Below are positions 5,637-13,745 of a stretch of 13,976 nucleotides of DNA, piece by piece (position 1 is the first letter of the stretch; each line of letters starts with the position of its first letter). Position numbers and translations under genes: made by a program. The stretch spans positions 1 through 13,976 of the forward strand of contig CAZAQC010000017.1 in NCBI GenBank assembly GCA_964487525.1. Reading direction: 5' to 3'. Below the pieces are notes generated by a model. That model did no database searches. It was not told the origin of the DNA and saw nothing but the letters and a program-made list of their open reading frames with translations. The DNA comes from UBA2177 sp964487525. Its GTDB lineage: Bacteria > Patescibacteriota > Dojkabacteria > SC72.

Positions 5637-7079
5637 TTAATTTTCGATTAATTCAATTTCTTTTCCCAATAGTATTGTAACATCTTCACCGTTAAGGTTT
5701 GAAGTAATATATTCTGGCTTCTCATTAATAGCCGTCCCTAATATATCACTTAACTTGCTAACAGTATTTTTGTAGTCTTCGGTTTTTGCATAAACAACAA
5801 TTCCCTCCTTGTCTTTAAATGTAGTTCCTGCGAATACAATATTTAAATATGGAAATTCTTTTTTTAGGGTATCAGTCTTTTCTTTGGATAATTTAAATCC
5901 TAATCCAGTATCATAGACAAGAATCCTTGCATTTTCAGAGTAGATTTCTGGATTTAATATAATCAAATTTACATATTCATTAATATCTTCATACTCTCCT
6001 AAACCTAATTTAGGACCAATAGCGTATGCTCCATTTCCGACATCTTTTTTCTCTATTAAGGAGTATCCACCAATGGATGGATCTAGAACAAATGAGAAAG
6101 CTTTTCCACCATTGGAATCGTATTCTGAGGATAGATTGAAAGCTGCTTCAACATCATTTAAAGTGAAACCAGAGATTTTTATATTTCCTGCTAAGGATGA
6201 GACAATATTCATCAAAGTTTTAGGATTGGAAAGAGAGTCATCTGACAGTATCTTTTCTTTTAGTGCTATTATTACTTTTTGTTGTCTTCTAGCTCTTGCA
6301 TAATCTGTTCCTTCATTGTTTTGCTGAGAATGTCTAGATCTAGAATATTCCAAAGCTGTTTCTCCATCCATTGTTTGTGGTCCTGCTTTAAAGGATACTG
6401 TTTTGTAACCTTCCCCAGAAGGATACATATAGTCAGTAAAACTGTTCTCAACATTTACATCTACTCCTCCTACTGCATCTATTATCTCTACAAAAGCTTT
6501 AAAATCTACCATTGCATAGTACTGTATCTCTTGCCCCGTTAATCTCTCGACACTCTCAGTTAGGGCATCGAACCCAGAACCTTCTTTCTTCTTCTCGGCA
6601 CTACTGTATATGCTATTGATTCTTACGTACCATGCTACATCCTTCTCTATTTCTACATGGAAGTCTCTTGGGATAGAAACCATTGTTATATTATTACTTT
6701 CATAATTGTACGAGACCATTATTAAAGTATCTGTATTTAAAAGAGCCCCACTTTCTCTAGTATCTACGCCTAGTATTAATGCATTGGTATATTTACCAGT
6801 AGAATCTTTTTTAAGTTCTTTCTTTTCACCAGATATTAAGGAACCAGGGTCAAATTTGAAACCCAAGTCTTTTGAGAAAATATATCCTTTGTATACAAAG
6901 AAGCCTATTACTCCTAATACTATGAAAGAAAGTAAAAAGAGAAGTATAGTTGTTATTTTTTTCTTACTCTTTTTCTTAATATCAGGATTAGAATTAGTTT
7001 GGATAGTTTCTTTGAATGGTCTTTTAACCTTTACACCTTTGTCTAGTTTATTGTCTTTAAGATCCATTGCTATTGTCAT
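5637..7079 (-). CDS. LytR-CpsA-Psr (LCP) family wall polymer ligase with LytR_C domain
   Basis: LCP enzymes transfer undecaprenyl-linked polymers (teichoic acids, capsule or other glycans) onto peptidoglycan at the outer face of the membrane. The 480-residue product has a basic cytoplasmic N-terminus (1-41), one membrane helix (about 42-64) and an LCP domain (about 97-335). Conserved residues seen are LILGVDTRES (101-110), NTDTLIMVSY (115-124), SIPRDF (135-140), the GGVDV turn (204-208), YSRSRHS (245-251) and DYARARRQQKVI (259-270). The Arg and Asp residues of these motifs bind the pyrophosphate lipid. A C-terminal LytR_C domain follows (about 383-475; ARILVYDTGLG). The start could also be the ATG at 7067. 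It lies 16 bases after mltG and one base before holA. Pairing with mltG links glycan strand release with polymer attachment. Which polymer is attached cannot be told. Confidence 0.92.
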   Translation of the reverse strand: MTIAMDLKDNKLDKGVKVKRPFKETIQTNSNPDIKKKSKKKITTILLFLLSFIVLGVIGFFVYKGYIFSKDLGFKFDPGSLISGEKKELKKDSTGKYTNALILGVDTRESGALLNTDTLIMVSYNYESNNITMVSIPRDFHVEIEKDVAWYVRINSIYSSAEKKKEGSGFDALTESVERLTGQEIQYYAMVDFKAFVEIIDAVGGVDVNVENSFTDYMYPSGEGYKTVSFKAGPQTMDGETALEYSRSRHSQQNNEGTDYARARRQQKVIIALKEKILSDDSLSNPKTLMNIVSSLAGNIKISGFTLNDVEAAFNLSSEYDSNGGKAFSFVLDPSIGGYSLIEKKDVGNGAYAIGPKLGLGEYEDINEYVNLIILNPEIYSENARILVYDTGLGFKLSKEKTDTLKKEFPYLNIVFAGTTFKDKEGIVVYAKTEDYKNTVSKLSDILGTAINEKPEYITSNLNGEDVTILLGKEIELIEN

Positions 7080-7095
7080 CTTGGTAATCTAAAAA

Positions 7096-8103
7096 TTATC
7101 TAAGATATTCACTAACATTTGCATTGTGATCCTCCAATGTTTCTCCGTAATGAGGATATCCGTCTTTGTCGTGTATGTAGTAGTAATATTTACTTTCAGT
7201 TGGTTCCCATACAGCTTCTATTGATTCTAAACCTGGATTACATATTGGGGTAGGTGGTAATCCTATTTTTTTGTAAGTATTGTATGGATTATCGTCTGCT
7301 TTGTCCTGAGCTGTTATATCATGCTTCCAATCTTTTACAGGGTAAAGTAATGTTGCATCTGTTTGTAAAAGCCAACCCTCTTCAAATCTCTTTATTATTA
7401 TTCCTGCAATAACGGGTCTATCATTTTTATTGTATCCTTCCCTTTCTACAATACTTGCTAATATGATGTCTTGATATGTGTATTCTGATCCAACCTTGTT
7501 TTTAAAATTCTCAACTAATGTCTTTAGAACATCCTCTGTACTAGTATTTTTTGCGAAAGCATACCTGTCAGGAAAAAGAAAACCCTCAAGATTTGTTACT
7601 TCAACATTTAAACCTAAGGATGATATGAATTCTGTGTTTTCGGTTAATGACAAAAATTCTTCCTTGGAGAATACAGAAGATTCATCCTTAGATAATTCGG
7701 CTTCTATTCTCTCTGCTATCTCATCTTTTCTTAGGCCCTCAGGTATTGATATCCACGTATCCAGATTTTTGCCAGATTGAAGAGCATTCATTAGCTCAAC
7801 AATACTTAACTGTTTAGGTAGTTCATAATTACCAGCTTGTAGCTTTGTTTCTAAATCATTTAATTTTAAATATACCTTTGCATAGTAGTAATATTTCTTT
7901 TGTAACAGTCCTTTTTCGATTAAGTTCTCAAGAATACTGTTAACACTTTCTCCTTCCTTTATTTCTATGGAAATCTTCTCATCTACCGTACTATTTGGTT
8001 TGGTTATCACATTATCGTAGCTTAGTTTCATTACAAAAAGAAATATTAAAAGGAATACTATGCTTAGTAAAATTATTTTTGGAAGTTTTGGAAAACTATT
8101 CAT
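7096..8103 (-). CDS. mltG: Endolytic murein transglycosylase MltG (YceG)
   Basis: Membrane-bound lytic transglycosylase that cuts nascent peptidoglycan strands and so sets their length. The 335-residue product matches the family: a short cytoplasmic start, a membrane helix (about 9-27), a LysM-like subdomain (about 44-96; VNSILENLIEKGLL, LQAGNYELP) and the catalytic YceG domain (about 112-335). The motif LEGFLFPDRYAF (172-183) is present. The catalytic Glu is seen as E220 in ILASIVERE, and the substrate-site motif LPPTPICNPG (282-291) is intact, so the enzyme should be active. The C-terminal YYYYIHDKDGYPHYGETLEDH is also typical. Its ATG overlaps the end of ruvX by 8 bases. The order alaS, ruvX, mltG also occurs in Firmicutes such as Bacillus (alaS-yrrK-yrrL), which supports the assignment. 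Confidence 0.95.
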   Translation of the reverse strand: MNSFPKLPKIILLSIVFLLIFLFVMKLSYDNVITKPNSTVDEKISIEIKEGESVNSILENLIEKGLLQKKYYYYAKVYLKLNDLETKLQAGNYELPKQLSIVELMNALQSGKNLDTWISIPEGLRKDEIAERIEAELSKDESSVFSKEEFLSLTENTEFISSLGLNVEVTNLEGFLFPDRYAFAKNTSTEDVLKTLVENFKNKVGSEYTYQDIILASIVEREGYNKNDRPVIAGIIIKRFEEGWLLQTDATLLYPVKDWKHDITAQDKADDNPYNTYKKIGLPPTPICNPGLESIEAVWEPTESKYYYYIHDKDGYPHYGETLEDHNANVSEYLR

Positions 8104-8542
8104 TAGTATCTTTGGTGTTAGAATTTAAAAATTCTTGTAGAAATACAGTAGCAGCTATTTTATCTATTTTTTTCTTAGAGCTTCTACTATTTTGTCCAAA
8201 AGATGTTAGCATATTTTGTGCTGAAGTTGTAGAAAAACTTTCATCATATGTAGATATCGGCTTATTTGTGGCTTTTTTAAGTAAGGATATAAATTTGTTT
8301 ATTTTTTCTCCTGTTTTTTCCTGGTTTTCAGAGAAGTATTGAGGCTTTCCAACAAGGAAACTTTCTACACGATATTCGTCAGATATGGATAAGATATCCT
8401 TTATAACGGAGTTGATATCTCTATTTTTTGTTATAGATATAACCTCTAAGGGAGAAGCTATGATTCCTTTAGAATCAGATATTGCTAATCCAAAATGTTT
8501 TTCTCCATAGTCTATTGCTAGTATAGGGTATTTTGTATTCAT
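8096..8542 (-). CDS. ruvX: Putative pre-16S rRNA nuclease / Holliday junction resolvase-like YqgF (RuvX)
   Basis: RNase H-fold nuclease of the YqgF family, implicated in 5' maturation of 16S rRNA and earlier proposed as a Holliday junction resolvase. The product has 148 residues, normal for the family. The acidic active-site residues are visible: D11 in ILAIDYGEKHFGLAIS, E101 in YDESFSTTSA, and D127 in KKKIDKIAATVFLQEFL. Two usually conserved spots differ: the common GLP turn reads VGKP here, and the usual DERLTT reads DESFST. The catalytic carboxylates are kept, so activity is expected. It starts four bases after the alaS stop and overlaps mltG by 8 bases, hence one transcript. It ends in TAG. 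No Shine-Dalgarno sequence is seen. Confidence 0.92.
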   Translation of the reverse strand: MNTKYPILAIDYGEKHFGLAISDSKGIIASPLEVISITKNRDINSVIKDILSISDEYRVESFLVGKPQYFSENQEKTGEKINKFISLLKKATNKPISTYDESFSTTSAQNMLTSFGQNSRSSKKKIDKIAATVFLQEFLNSNTKDTNE

Positions 8543-8546
8543 ATAT

Positions 8547-10295
8547 TTATTCTAAGATTGCCTTTATTCTCTTAACTCCTGCTGCAACGTTTTCCTGTTT
8601 TGTTATTTTAAATTTTCCTAGTTCCTTTGTATTAGATACATGTGGACCATTACATATTTCTACAGAGAATGGGTTTGATTTATCCCCTATATAGTAGACT
8701 TTTACAATATCCCCATATTTTTCAGGGAATGCTGCAAATGGTACTAACTTTAAAGCTTCTTCTTTATTCATTTCGGTATATTCTACTGGTAAACCATTTT
8801 GTATTTGTTCATTTATTATTTCCTCGACCTGCGTTACTTGTTCTGGTGTTAATTTGTTATCACTTGGATAGTCAAACCTAACTCTATCAGGAGTTATGTT
8901 ACTGCCTTTTTGATATACCTGTTCTCCTAATACTTTTCTTAAAGCTGCAAGCAGTAGGTGAGTAGTAGTGTGATATTTAGTAGACATATCCGATGTGTCT
9001 GCAAGACCACCTTTAAACATTCCTGCTGATGAGGTTCTAGATTTTTCTTGATGTTTTTTCTCAGCTTCCAAAAAAAGATCTTTATTCATAATCTCTTTAC
9101 CTTTTTCTTGTAATATTTCTTCTGTTACTTCAAGTGGTAAACCGTATGTCTCATATATTTGAAAAGCTTTTTCTCCATCTATGTTTTCATTTCTACTAAT
9201 AATATGGTCTAATTCTCTTAAACCATTTTCCAATGTTTTACTAAATTTCTTTTCTTCTTCTTCTAGTATATTTAAAAGCCTTTCTTTGTCTGTTTCTAAG
9301 TTTTCCCAAATAGGGGAGAATTGTTTAATAGCTACCTCTCCAACTTTTCTTGTAAACAATCCTTCTATTCCTAATTTTCTCCCATGTCTTATGGCTCTCC
9401 TGATTAATCTCCTTAAGATATATCCCTGTGCATTCCTACTAGGCTCAATACCATCCATTATTATCCATGTAGCAGCTTTAATATGATCAGTTACAATTCT
9501 TTGAGATTTTAATATGTCATTTTTACTTAATGATTTAACTAAATCAAATATTGGTTTGTATATATCAACTTCATATACACTACTAACGTTTTGTATTAAT
9601 GCAGAAATCCTGTCTAACCCTCCACCAAAGTCCACATTATGTCTTCCCAAGTCTTTATATTCACCATTTTCTAGAAGATACTCCATGAAAACATTATTAC
9701 CAACCTCTACAAGTTCACCATTGTCTGTTTTGTAGAATATTTCACTGTCTGGACCACATGGACCACCTGTTGCTAATCCCCACCAGTTATCATCCCTTCC
9801 TAGAGGTCGTATTCTTTCATCTTTTCCAACTTCTGCATCTATTCCATATGACTTAAATATTTCTTTCCATGTATCTATTGATGCATTGTCTATCGGAATA
9901 TCTTTTTCTCCTTCAAAGACTGTTGCATATATTTGATTTATGTTTAAACCTAATTCGTTAACAAAGAAGTTAACGGTAAAATTTATGGCTTCTTTTTTAA
10001 AATAGTCATTTAATGACCAATTGCCTAACATCTCAAAAGAGGTACAGTGATATTCATCTCCCACCATGTCTATATCCCCAGTCCTTATACATCTTTGAGA
10101 ATTTACTAAAAGTTTACCTTTAGGATGACTCTCTCCTTTAAGAAAAGGTATAAGGGGGAACATTCCTGCATTAACAAAAAGTACAGAAGGATCGTTTTCT
10201 GGTACTAAAGATGCACTAGGAATTTCTGCATGACCATTTTTCTTGAAAAACTCTAAATATTTTTCTCTAATTTCTTTGTATGTAAAAGTTTTCAT
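8547..10295 (-). CDS. alaS: Alanyl-tRNA synthetase, compact form with editing domain but no C-Ala
   Basis: Charges tRNA-Ala with alanine and clears mischarged Ser/Gly. The product has 582 residues against about 870 in E. coli. The class II catalytic core is at the N-terminus: the motif 1 region (about 20-50, VPENDPSVLFVNAGM), RCIRTGDIDMVGD with HCTSFEMLGNWS (69-94, motif 2), and DFGGGLDRI (222-230, motif 3). The tRNA-recognition helices follow (about 240-440, including ILRRLIRRAIRHGRKLG). The editing domain keeps its zinc ligands: HTTTH (H442, H446) and C548/H552 in EICNGPHV, where most AlaRS read CGGTHV. Missing are the beta-barrel normally before the editing domain and the whole C-Ala oligomerisation domain. 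The sequence ends naturally at GVKRIKAILE, so this looks like a short AlaRS type and not a broken gene. A TATAAT seven bases before the ATG predicts a leaderless mRNA. First gene of the run ending at holA. Confidence 0.95.
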   Translation of the reverse strand: MKTFTYKEIREKYLEFFKKNGHAEIPSASLVPENDPSVLFVNAGMFPLIPFLKGESHPKGKLLVNSQRCIRTGDIDMVGDEYHCTSFEMLGNWSLNDYFKKEAINFTVNFFVNELGLNINQIYATVFEGEKDIPIDNASIDTWKEIFKSYGIDAEVGKDERIRPLGRDDNWWGLATGGPCGPDSEIFYKTDNGELVEVGNNVFMEYLLENGEYKDLGRHNVDFGGGLDRISALIQNVSSVYEVDIYKPIFDLVKSLSKNDILKSQRIVTDHIKAATWIIMDGIEPSRNAQGYILRRLIRRAIRHGRKLGIEGLFTRKVGEVAIKQFSPIWENLETDKERLLNILEEEEKKFSKTLENGLRELDHIISRNENIDGEKAFQIYETYGLPLEVTEEILQEKGKEIMNKDLFLEAEKKHQEKSRTSSAGMFKGGLADTSDMSTKYHTTTHLLLAALRKVLGEQVYQKGSNITPDRVRFDYPSDNKLTPEQVTQVEEIINEQIQNGLPVEYTEMNKEEALKLVPFAAFPEKYGDIVKVYYIGDKSNPFSVEICNGPHVSNTKELGKFKITKQENVAAGVKRIKAILE

Positions 10296-10302
10296 AGAGA
10301 TG

Positions 10303-10311
10303 ATTATACCA
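10303..10311 (-). promoter_or_regulatory. Extended -10 promoter of a leaderless alaS transcript
   Basis: The minus strand reads TGGTATAAT from 10311 to 10303, a perfect extended -10 element (TGn plus TATAAT). Seven bases (CATCTCT) separate it from the alaS ATG at 10295, so transcription should start at or within a base or two of the start codon. The -35 position holds only TAGTTA (10331-10326). The element fills the 22-base gap after the upstream surface-protein gene, making it the likely promoter of the alaS-ruvX-mltG-LCP-holA operon. Confidence 0.5.
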
Positions 10312-10317
10312 ACTTCT

Positions 10318-12375
10318 TTACTGTTTAACTATTGGAGGTTCTTCTTCCTGTTCTTCGCTCTTTGTTTGCTGTATTTGTTGAAATATTTTTTCTAGATCAC
10401 TTGCTTCTGGAATTTCTGGCTCAGGTATTTCAGGCTCTTGTATATTTTCAGAAGCCTCTGGTTGTGGAACTTCTTCTATGATTTTTTCTTCAACTATTTC
10501 TGGCATATCTTCTTGCTTTATCTCTTTTACTATTGGTTGAGGTTCTTCTTCTTTAAGAATTTCTAAATCTTTTTCTTTCTGTTCTTCTGTAACGACAGGT
10601 TCAGCAACAGAGTACTTATCCCAAACATCATCTCCTGTTTCTTCTTGATTTGGTGCCGAATCAACTTTTTCTCTAAATGTCGACATTTCTTTCTCTTCTA
10701 CATATTTTGTTTCATCACTTGGGGTAGAAGGAGGTAAGCGATCGTTTTTGTAAGAATCATAATCTGTATCTTGCTTGTCCTCTCTCCATATGGAAAATAT
10801 GATGAAAGGAGCTACAATGGCTAGTATTATTGCCAAAACACCAACACCTACTATTAAAACAATATTTTTAGCAACTTCATATCCAAATATATTGTATGTC
10901 TCACCCGATACTTTAGAATCATCTTTGATTGTAAAGTTCCAAGATTTGGATATATCGAGACCTTTGCTATCTGAGAAAAGAATTTCTGCCTTATGTACAC
11001 CAGTATTTAAATCCTCTTCTGGTTGGTATATTAGTGTGTATTCGCTTGGCAATATTTTATTTGTTTTTATTGATTCGGAAATATCCTTGTCATCTAATTT
11101 GAAAATGATAGTTTTTTCGTCTATTGTTGCATCCTTACTTGCTATTATTGTTGCCTTTATAGTTACCCTTCTGTTAGACAGATCTTCTGTACTCGAAGGA
11201 GACATATTTACTACTTGTGGTTGATTAATAATGACATCGTCATCTTCATCTGGTTTTGTATCTGTACTCTTGCTTATGACTATCTCAGGGGATACTGCTA
11301 ATCCGATAGCTTCTGGTTGTTGGTTATCTACAGCTTTCGCAATCAATTTGTATGTCCCTGAATTTAATTCAGAGGTACCTACATTGTAGAAATTAGTATC
11401 GTAAGAGATATTCTTGTCTATTGTTTTCCATTCTTCTTCATTGGCTGGGTTGTTGGTTATGTAAAGCTCATATCTGGTTATATGGTTTAGGTCGCTTGCT
11501 TCCCAAGAAGTTCTGAAAGATTCTCCTTGGTTGATTCTAAGGCTTTCTACTGGATCGATAATTTTGATAATTGGAATATCGTTTTCATTTGGACTTACAC
11601 TTATGACCCAAGATTGAGATCTTAGATGCATACTATATCCATCATGAATGAAAACGTTTGCTAAGTAACTTGCAGCCTTATCTGTAGAACCTCTAAATTT
11701 AATAGTTAATTTACCATTTGATCCATCTTCTATTATTACAGGTTTGAGCCAATCTGCTCTTGGGGTAAATGAGTAGCTATAGTTGATTCTGTCTCCATCT
11801 GTATCTGAAGCTGTCAAAGTATATTCATACTGAACTACAGTTTTTATGTCCTGTGAAGGTTTAGATTCTGAAGGTTTAGAGGTGAATTCTGGAGAGGCAT
11901 TATTAGAAACAGCTCTTAAACCTTTTATGTCATATGGGCTACTAATTTCACATCCTGTACTTCCTCCCTGTCCTTTTTTAATTATTCCTAGTATATCTAT
12001 CATCCCTGAAGCTGTAGGAGTAAAAGGAAAACTTGTGGCTATATCTATTGGAGAATTTTCAAATACTTGTTGGTATATGATATTTCCAGTTGAATCATAT
12101 ATTTGTAGCTCTGATATACTGTCATCTATTAATTTTGCATCTACCTGTATAGTTACAGTTTTTCCAACTTCTAAGGAGTAGGGGTTTACACTTGGTAAGG
12201 AAATTAAACATTGATGTTCATCACTTAATTCTAAATCTTCAAAGGCTCTATTTCTCATGTCAAAACTATCTTGAGCTAGGCCATATATAACTACTGGGAT
12301 AGAAAGAAGAATAAAGAATGAAAGATATATTATTGATTTCTGAAAATATTTTTTTTGGGCAATCTTTTTGGGCAT
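10318..12375 (-). CDS. Large two-pass surface protein with Ig/cadherin-like domains and acidic cytoplasmic tail
   Basis: A 685-residue envelope protein. Residues 1-13 are basic and about 14-34 form a membrane helix or signal anchor. An N-terminal beta-domain with Cys 56 and 142 follows (about 50-150). A cadherin-like/He_PIG domain spans about 160-262 (YEYTLTASDTDGD, then RADWLKP and FIHDGY). An Ig or Y_Y_Y-like domain spans about 268-370 (SWEASDLNHITRYELYI, SGTYKLIAKAVDNQ), and a further Ig-like domain spans about 385-484 (TIDEKTIIFKLDDKDI, NTGVHKAEILFSDSKGL). A second helix (about 503-529) leads to a cytoplasmic tail of about 155 residues dominated by Glu, Pro and Gln, with repeats of the type PEIPEPEIPEAS and a final short amphipathic helix (DLEKIFQQIQQTK). 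The ectodomain suggests adhesion or carbohydrate contact; the tail suggests contact with a cytoplasmic partner. The gene lies 9 bases after the solute-binding gene, so they are co-transcribed, and no Shine-Dalgarno sequence is visible. Function is inferred from fold only. Confidence 0.85.
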   Translation of the reverse strand: MPKKIAQKKYFQKSIIYLSFFILLSIPVVIYGLAQDSFDMRNRAFEDLELSDEHQCLISLPSVNPYSLEVGKTVTIQVDAKLIDDSISELQIYDSTGNIIYQQVFENSPIDIATSFPFTPTASGMIDILGIIKKGQGGSTGCEISSPYDIKGLRAVSNNASPEFTSKPSESKPSQDIKTVVQYEYTLTASDTDGDRINYSYSFTPRADWLKPVIIEDGSNGKLTIKFRGSTDKAASYLANVFIHDGYSMHLRSQSWVISVSPNENDIPIIKIIDPVESLRINQGESFRTSWEASDLNHITRYELYITNNPANEEEWKTIDKNISYDTNFYNVGTSELNSGTYKLIAKAVDNQQPEAIGLAVSPEIVISKSTDTKPDEDDDVIINQPQVVNMSPSSTEDLSNRRVTIKATIIASKDATIDEKTIIFKLDDKDISESIKTNKILPSEYTLIYQPEEDLNTGVHKAEILFSDSKGLDISKSWNFTIKDDSKVSGETYNIFGYEVAKNIVLIVGVGVLAIILAIVAPFIIFSIWREDKQDTDYDSYKNDRLPPSTPSDETKYVEEKEMSTFREKVDSAPNQEETGDDVWDKYSVAEPVVTEEQKEKDLEILKEEEPQPIVKEIKQEDMPEIVEEKIIEEVPQPEASENIQEPEIPEPEIPEASDLEKIFQQIQQTKSEEQEEEPPIVKQ

Positions 12376-12384
12376 ATTTTTACA

Positions 12385-13725
12385 TTATTTATTTGTTAAT
12401 TCTATTTTAGCATTTATTTCTTCTTCTGCATTCTTTAATGCAAAACTAATCTCTTCATCATTTTCTACAATCCCGGTTATTGCCTCATTTATGGCAGTAT
12501 TTACGGTTTGTTCATCACCCATCTGCCAAGATTTCATGTAAGGAGCCATTTCTGCAATTGCTGAAACATATGGTTTTCCTAAAATTTCTTCATTAAGCTC
12601 GACTAATGAATATGGTTCTCCAAAAGCTCTAACTTTTGAAGAATTTGAATACAGTTTCATCTGTTGCTCTTTCTCTGCAAGAAATTTAACAAATGCCCAA
12701 GCGGCAGTAGGATTTGGAGCTGTTTTGTTTACAGCATCACCCCAATATGTCGAGTAAAAAACTTTTTCCTTGTTTGCTTTTAATTGTGGAAGAGGGGCTG
12801 TTTCAAATTCTATTGTTGGTGCTGCCTCTATTATGTCAAAAGCTCTCCAACTAGGTCCTATCATCATAGCCAAATCTCCAGAAAAGAACATTTCTAAATC
12901 TGTTCTTAATGTAGAGGACCAGATTGCACTGTCTCCCATTGCAAAATCAGTATAGGTTTTGAAGACTTTTTGAGCCTTTGGTGTATTCAATGAAACTTTT
13001 GTTCGGGTGGAGTCTATAACTTCAACACCTTCTTGCATTAATAAAAAGGAAAGAATCTCTGCAGAGTGCCTAATATTTCTAGATGTTCCAATAGCTAAGC
13101 CTGACTGTGTTATCCTTCCGGCAGTATCCCTCTTTGTTAGTTTTTGAGCTAATTCAAAGAAAGAGTCCCAATCTTCAGGAGGTTTCTCCACGCCTTCTGC
13201 TGATAGTAGCTGTTTGTTGTAAAAAACCATTAGACCATCAATCTCCCATGGAATTGCGTAAATATTTCCATCTTTACCAGTAAAATCTGCAACTGCTGTT
13301 GGATAGAAGTTGTCAGAATATTCCTCTGCTGTCATTATACTTGCAGGCAAGGAAGAGAGGAAAGAGTAGTATTTAGGAGTCCAGGTATTATGTATTCTAA
13401 ATATGTCAGGAGCGGGCTCTTCCGAACTACTTGCTTGCTGTAATCTAGTGAATATTCTGGATTCGTAGTTTGTGAAAGTTTGTTGAGAATACAGGATTTT
13501 AATATTTGGATTTGCTTCTTCGAATTCATCAATTAAAGGTTGCATTACACTTGATGGCTCCCATAGTCCCCAGTATGTTAATTCAACGCTTTCCCCCGTT
13601 AATCCGTTATTTTCTCCATCTTTGTTACTGTCTTTATTAATTAGCAAAAATATTGCTGTGAAGACCATCAAAACAAGCAGAATTATTCCACCAATTATTA
13701 ATATCTTCTTCTGTTTTTCATCCAT
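12385..13725 (-). CDS. Membrane-anchored family 1 extracellular solute-binding protein
   Basis: Resembles sugar-binding proteins of ABC importers (SBP_bac_1, maltose-binding class). The 446-residue product has a membrane helix (about 7-30), a short polar linker (31-46) and a two-lobe binding fold. Visible family hallmarks are VELTYWGLWEP (47-57), PLIDEFEEANPNIKI (63-77), DIFRIHN (107-113), YAIPWEIDGLMVFYNKQLL (156-174), the PPEDWDSFFELAQKLT helix (182-197), FFSGDLAMMIGPSW (280-293) and AAWAFVKFLAEKE (341-353). Most relatives in Gram-positives are lipoproteins, but no lipobox Cys follows this helix, so the protein is probably held by an uncleaved helix. No ABC permease or ATPase gene is in the window. 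It sits between a sortase and a large Ig-domain protein. It could be an importer subunit with permeases elsewhere or a pure binding/adhesion protein. Confidence 0.88.
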   Translation of the reverse strand: MDEKQKKILIIGGIILLVLMVFTAIFLLINKDSNKDGENNGLTGESVELTYWGLWEPSSVMQPLIDEFEEANPNIKILYSQQTFTNYESRIFTRLQQASSSEEPAPDIFRIHNTWTPKYYSFLSSLPASIMTAEEYSDNFYPTAVADFTGKDGNIYAIPWEIDGLMVFYNKQLLSAEGVEKPPEDWDSFFELAQKLTKRDTAGRITQSGLAIGTSRNIRHSAEILSFLLMQEGVEVIDSTRTKVSLNTPKAQKVFKTYTDFAMGDSAIWSSTLRTDLEMFFSGDLAMMIGPSWRAFDIIEAAPTIEFETAPLPQLKANKEKVFYSTYWGDAVNKTAPNPTAAWAFVKFLAEKEQQMKLYSNSSKVRAFGEPYSLVELNEEILGKPYVSAIAEMAPYMKSWQMGDEQTVNTAINEAITGIVENDEEISFALKNAEEEINAKIELTNK

Positions 13726-13745
13726 TATCTAGATTCTTTCATAAG

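Noticed and set aside
6272..6542. Hydrophobic plus-strand frame within the LCP gene
   Set aside because: It lies fully inside the LCP catalytic domain in antisense. Its hydrophobic look arises from the AT-rich complementary strand.
8547..10295. alaS as a truncated pseudogene
   Set aside because: The frame is open, all catalytic and zinc residues are present, and the end (GVKRIKAILE) matches the natural end of the editing domain, so it is a compact form.
11845..11885. Short direct repeat (GAAGGTTTAGA twice) near the cadherin-like domain of the large surface protein
   Set aside because: It encodes a small Ser-Lys-Pro-Ser linker repeat (SKPSESKPSQ) inside the coding sequence, with no sign of a mobile or regulatory element.
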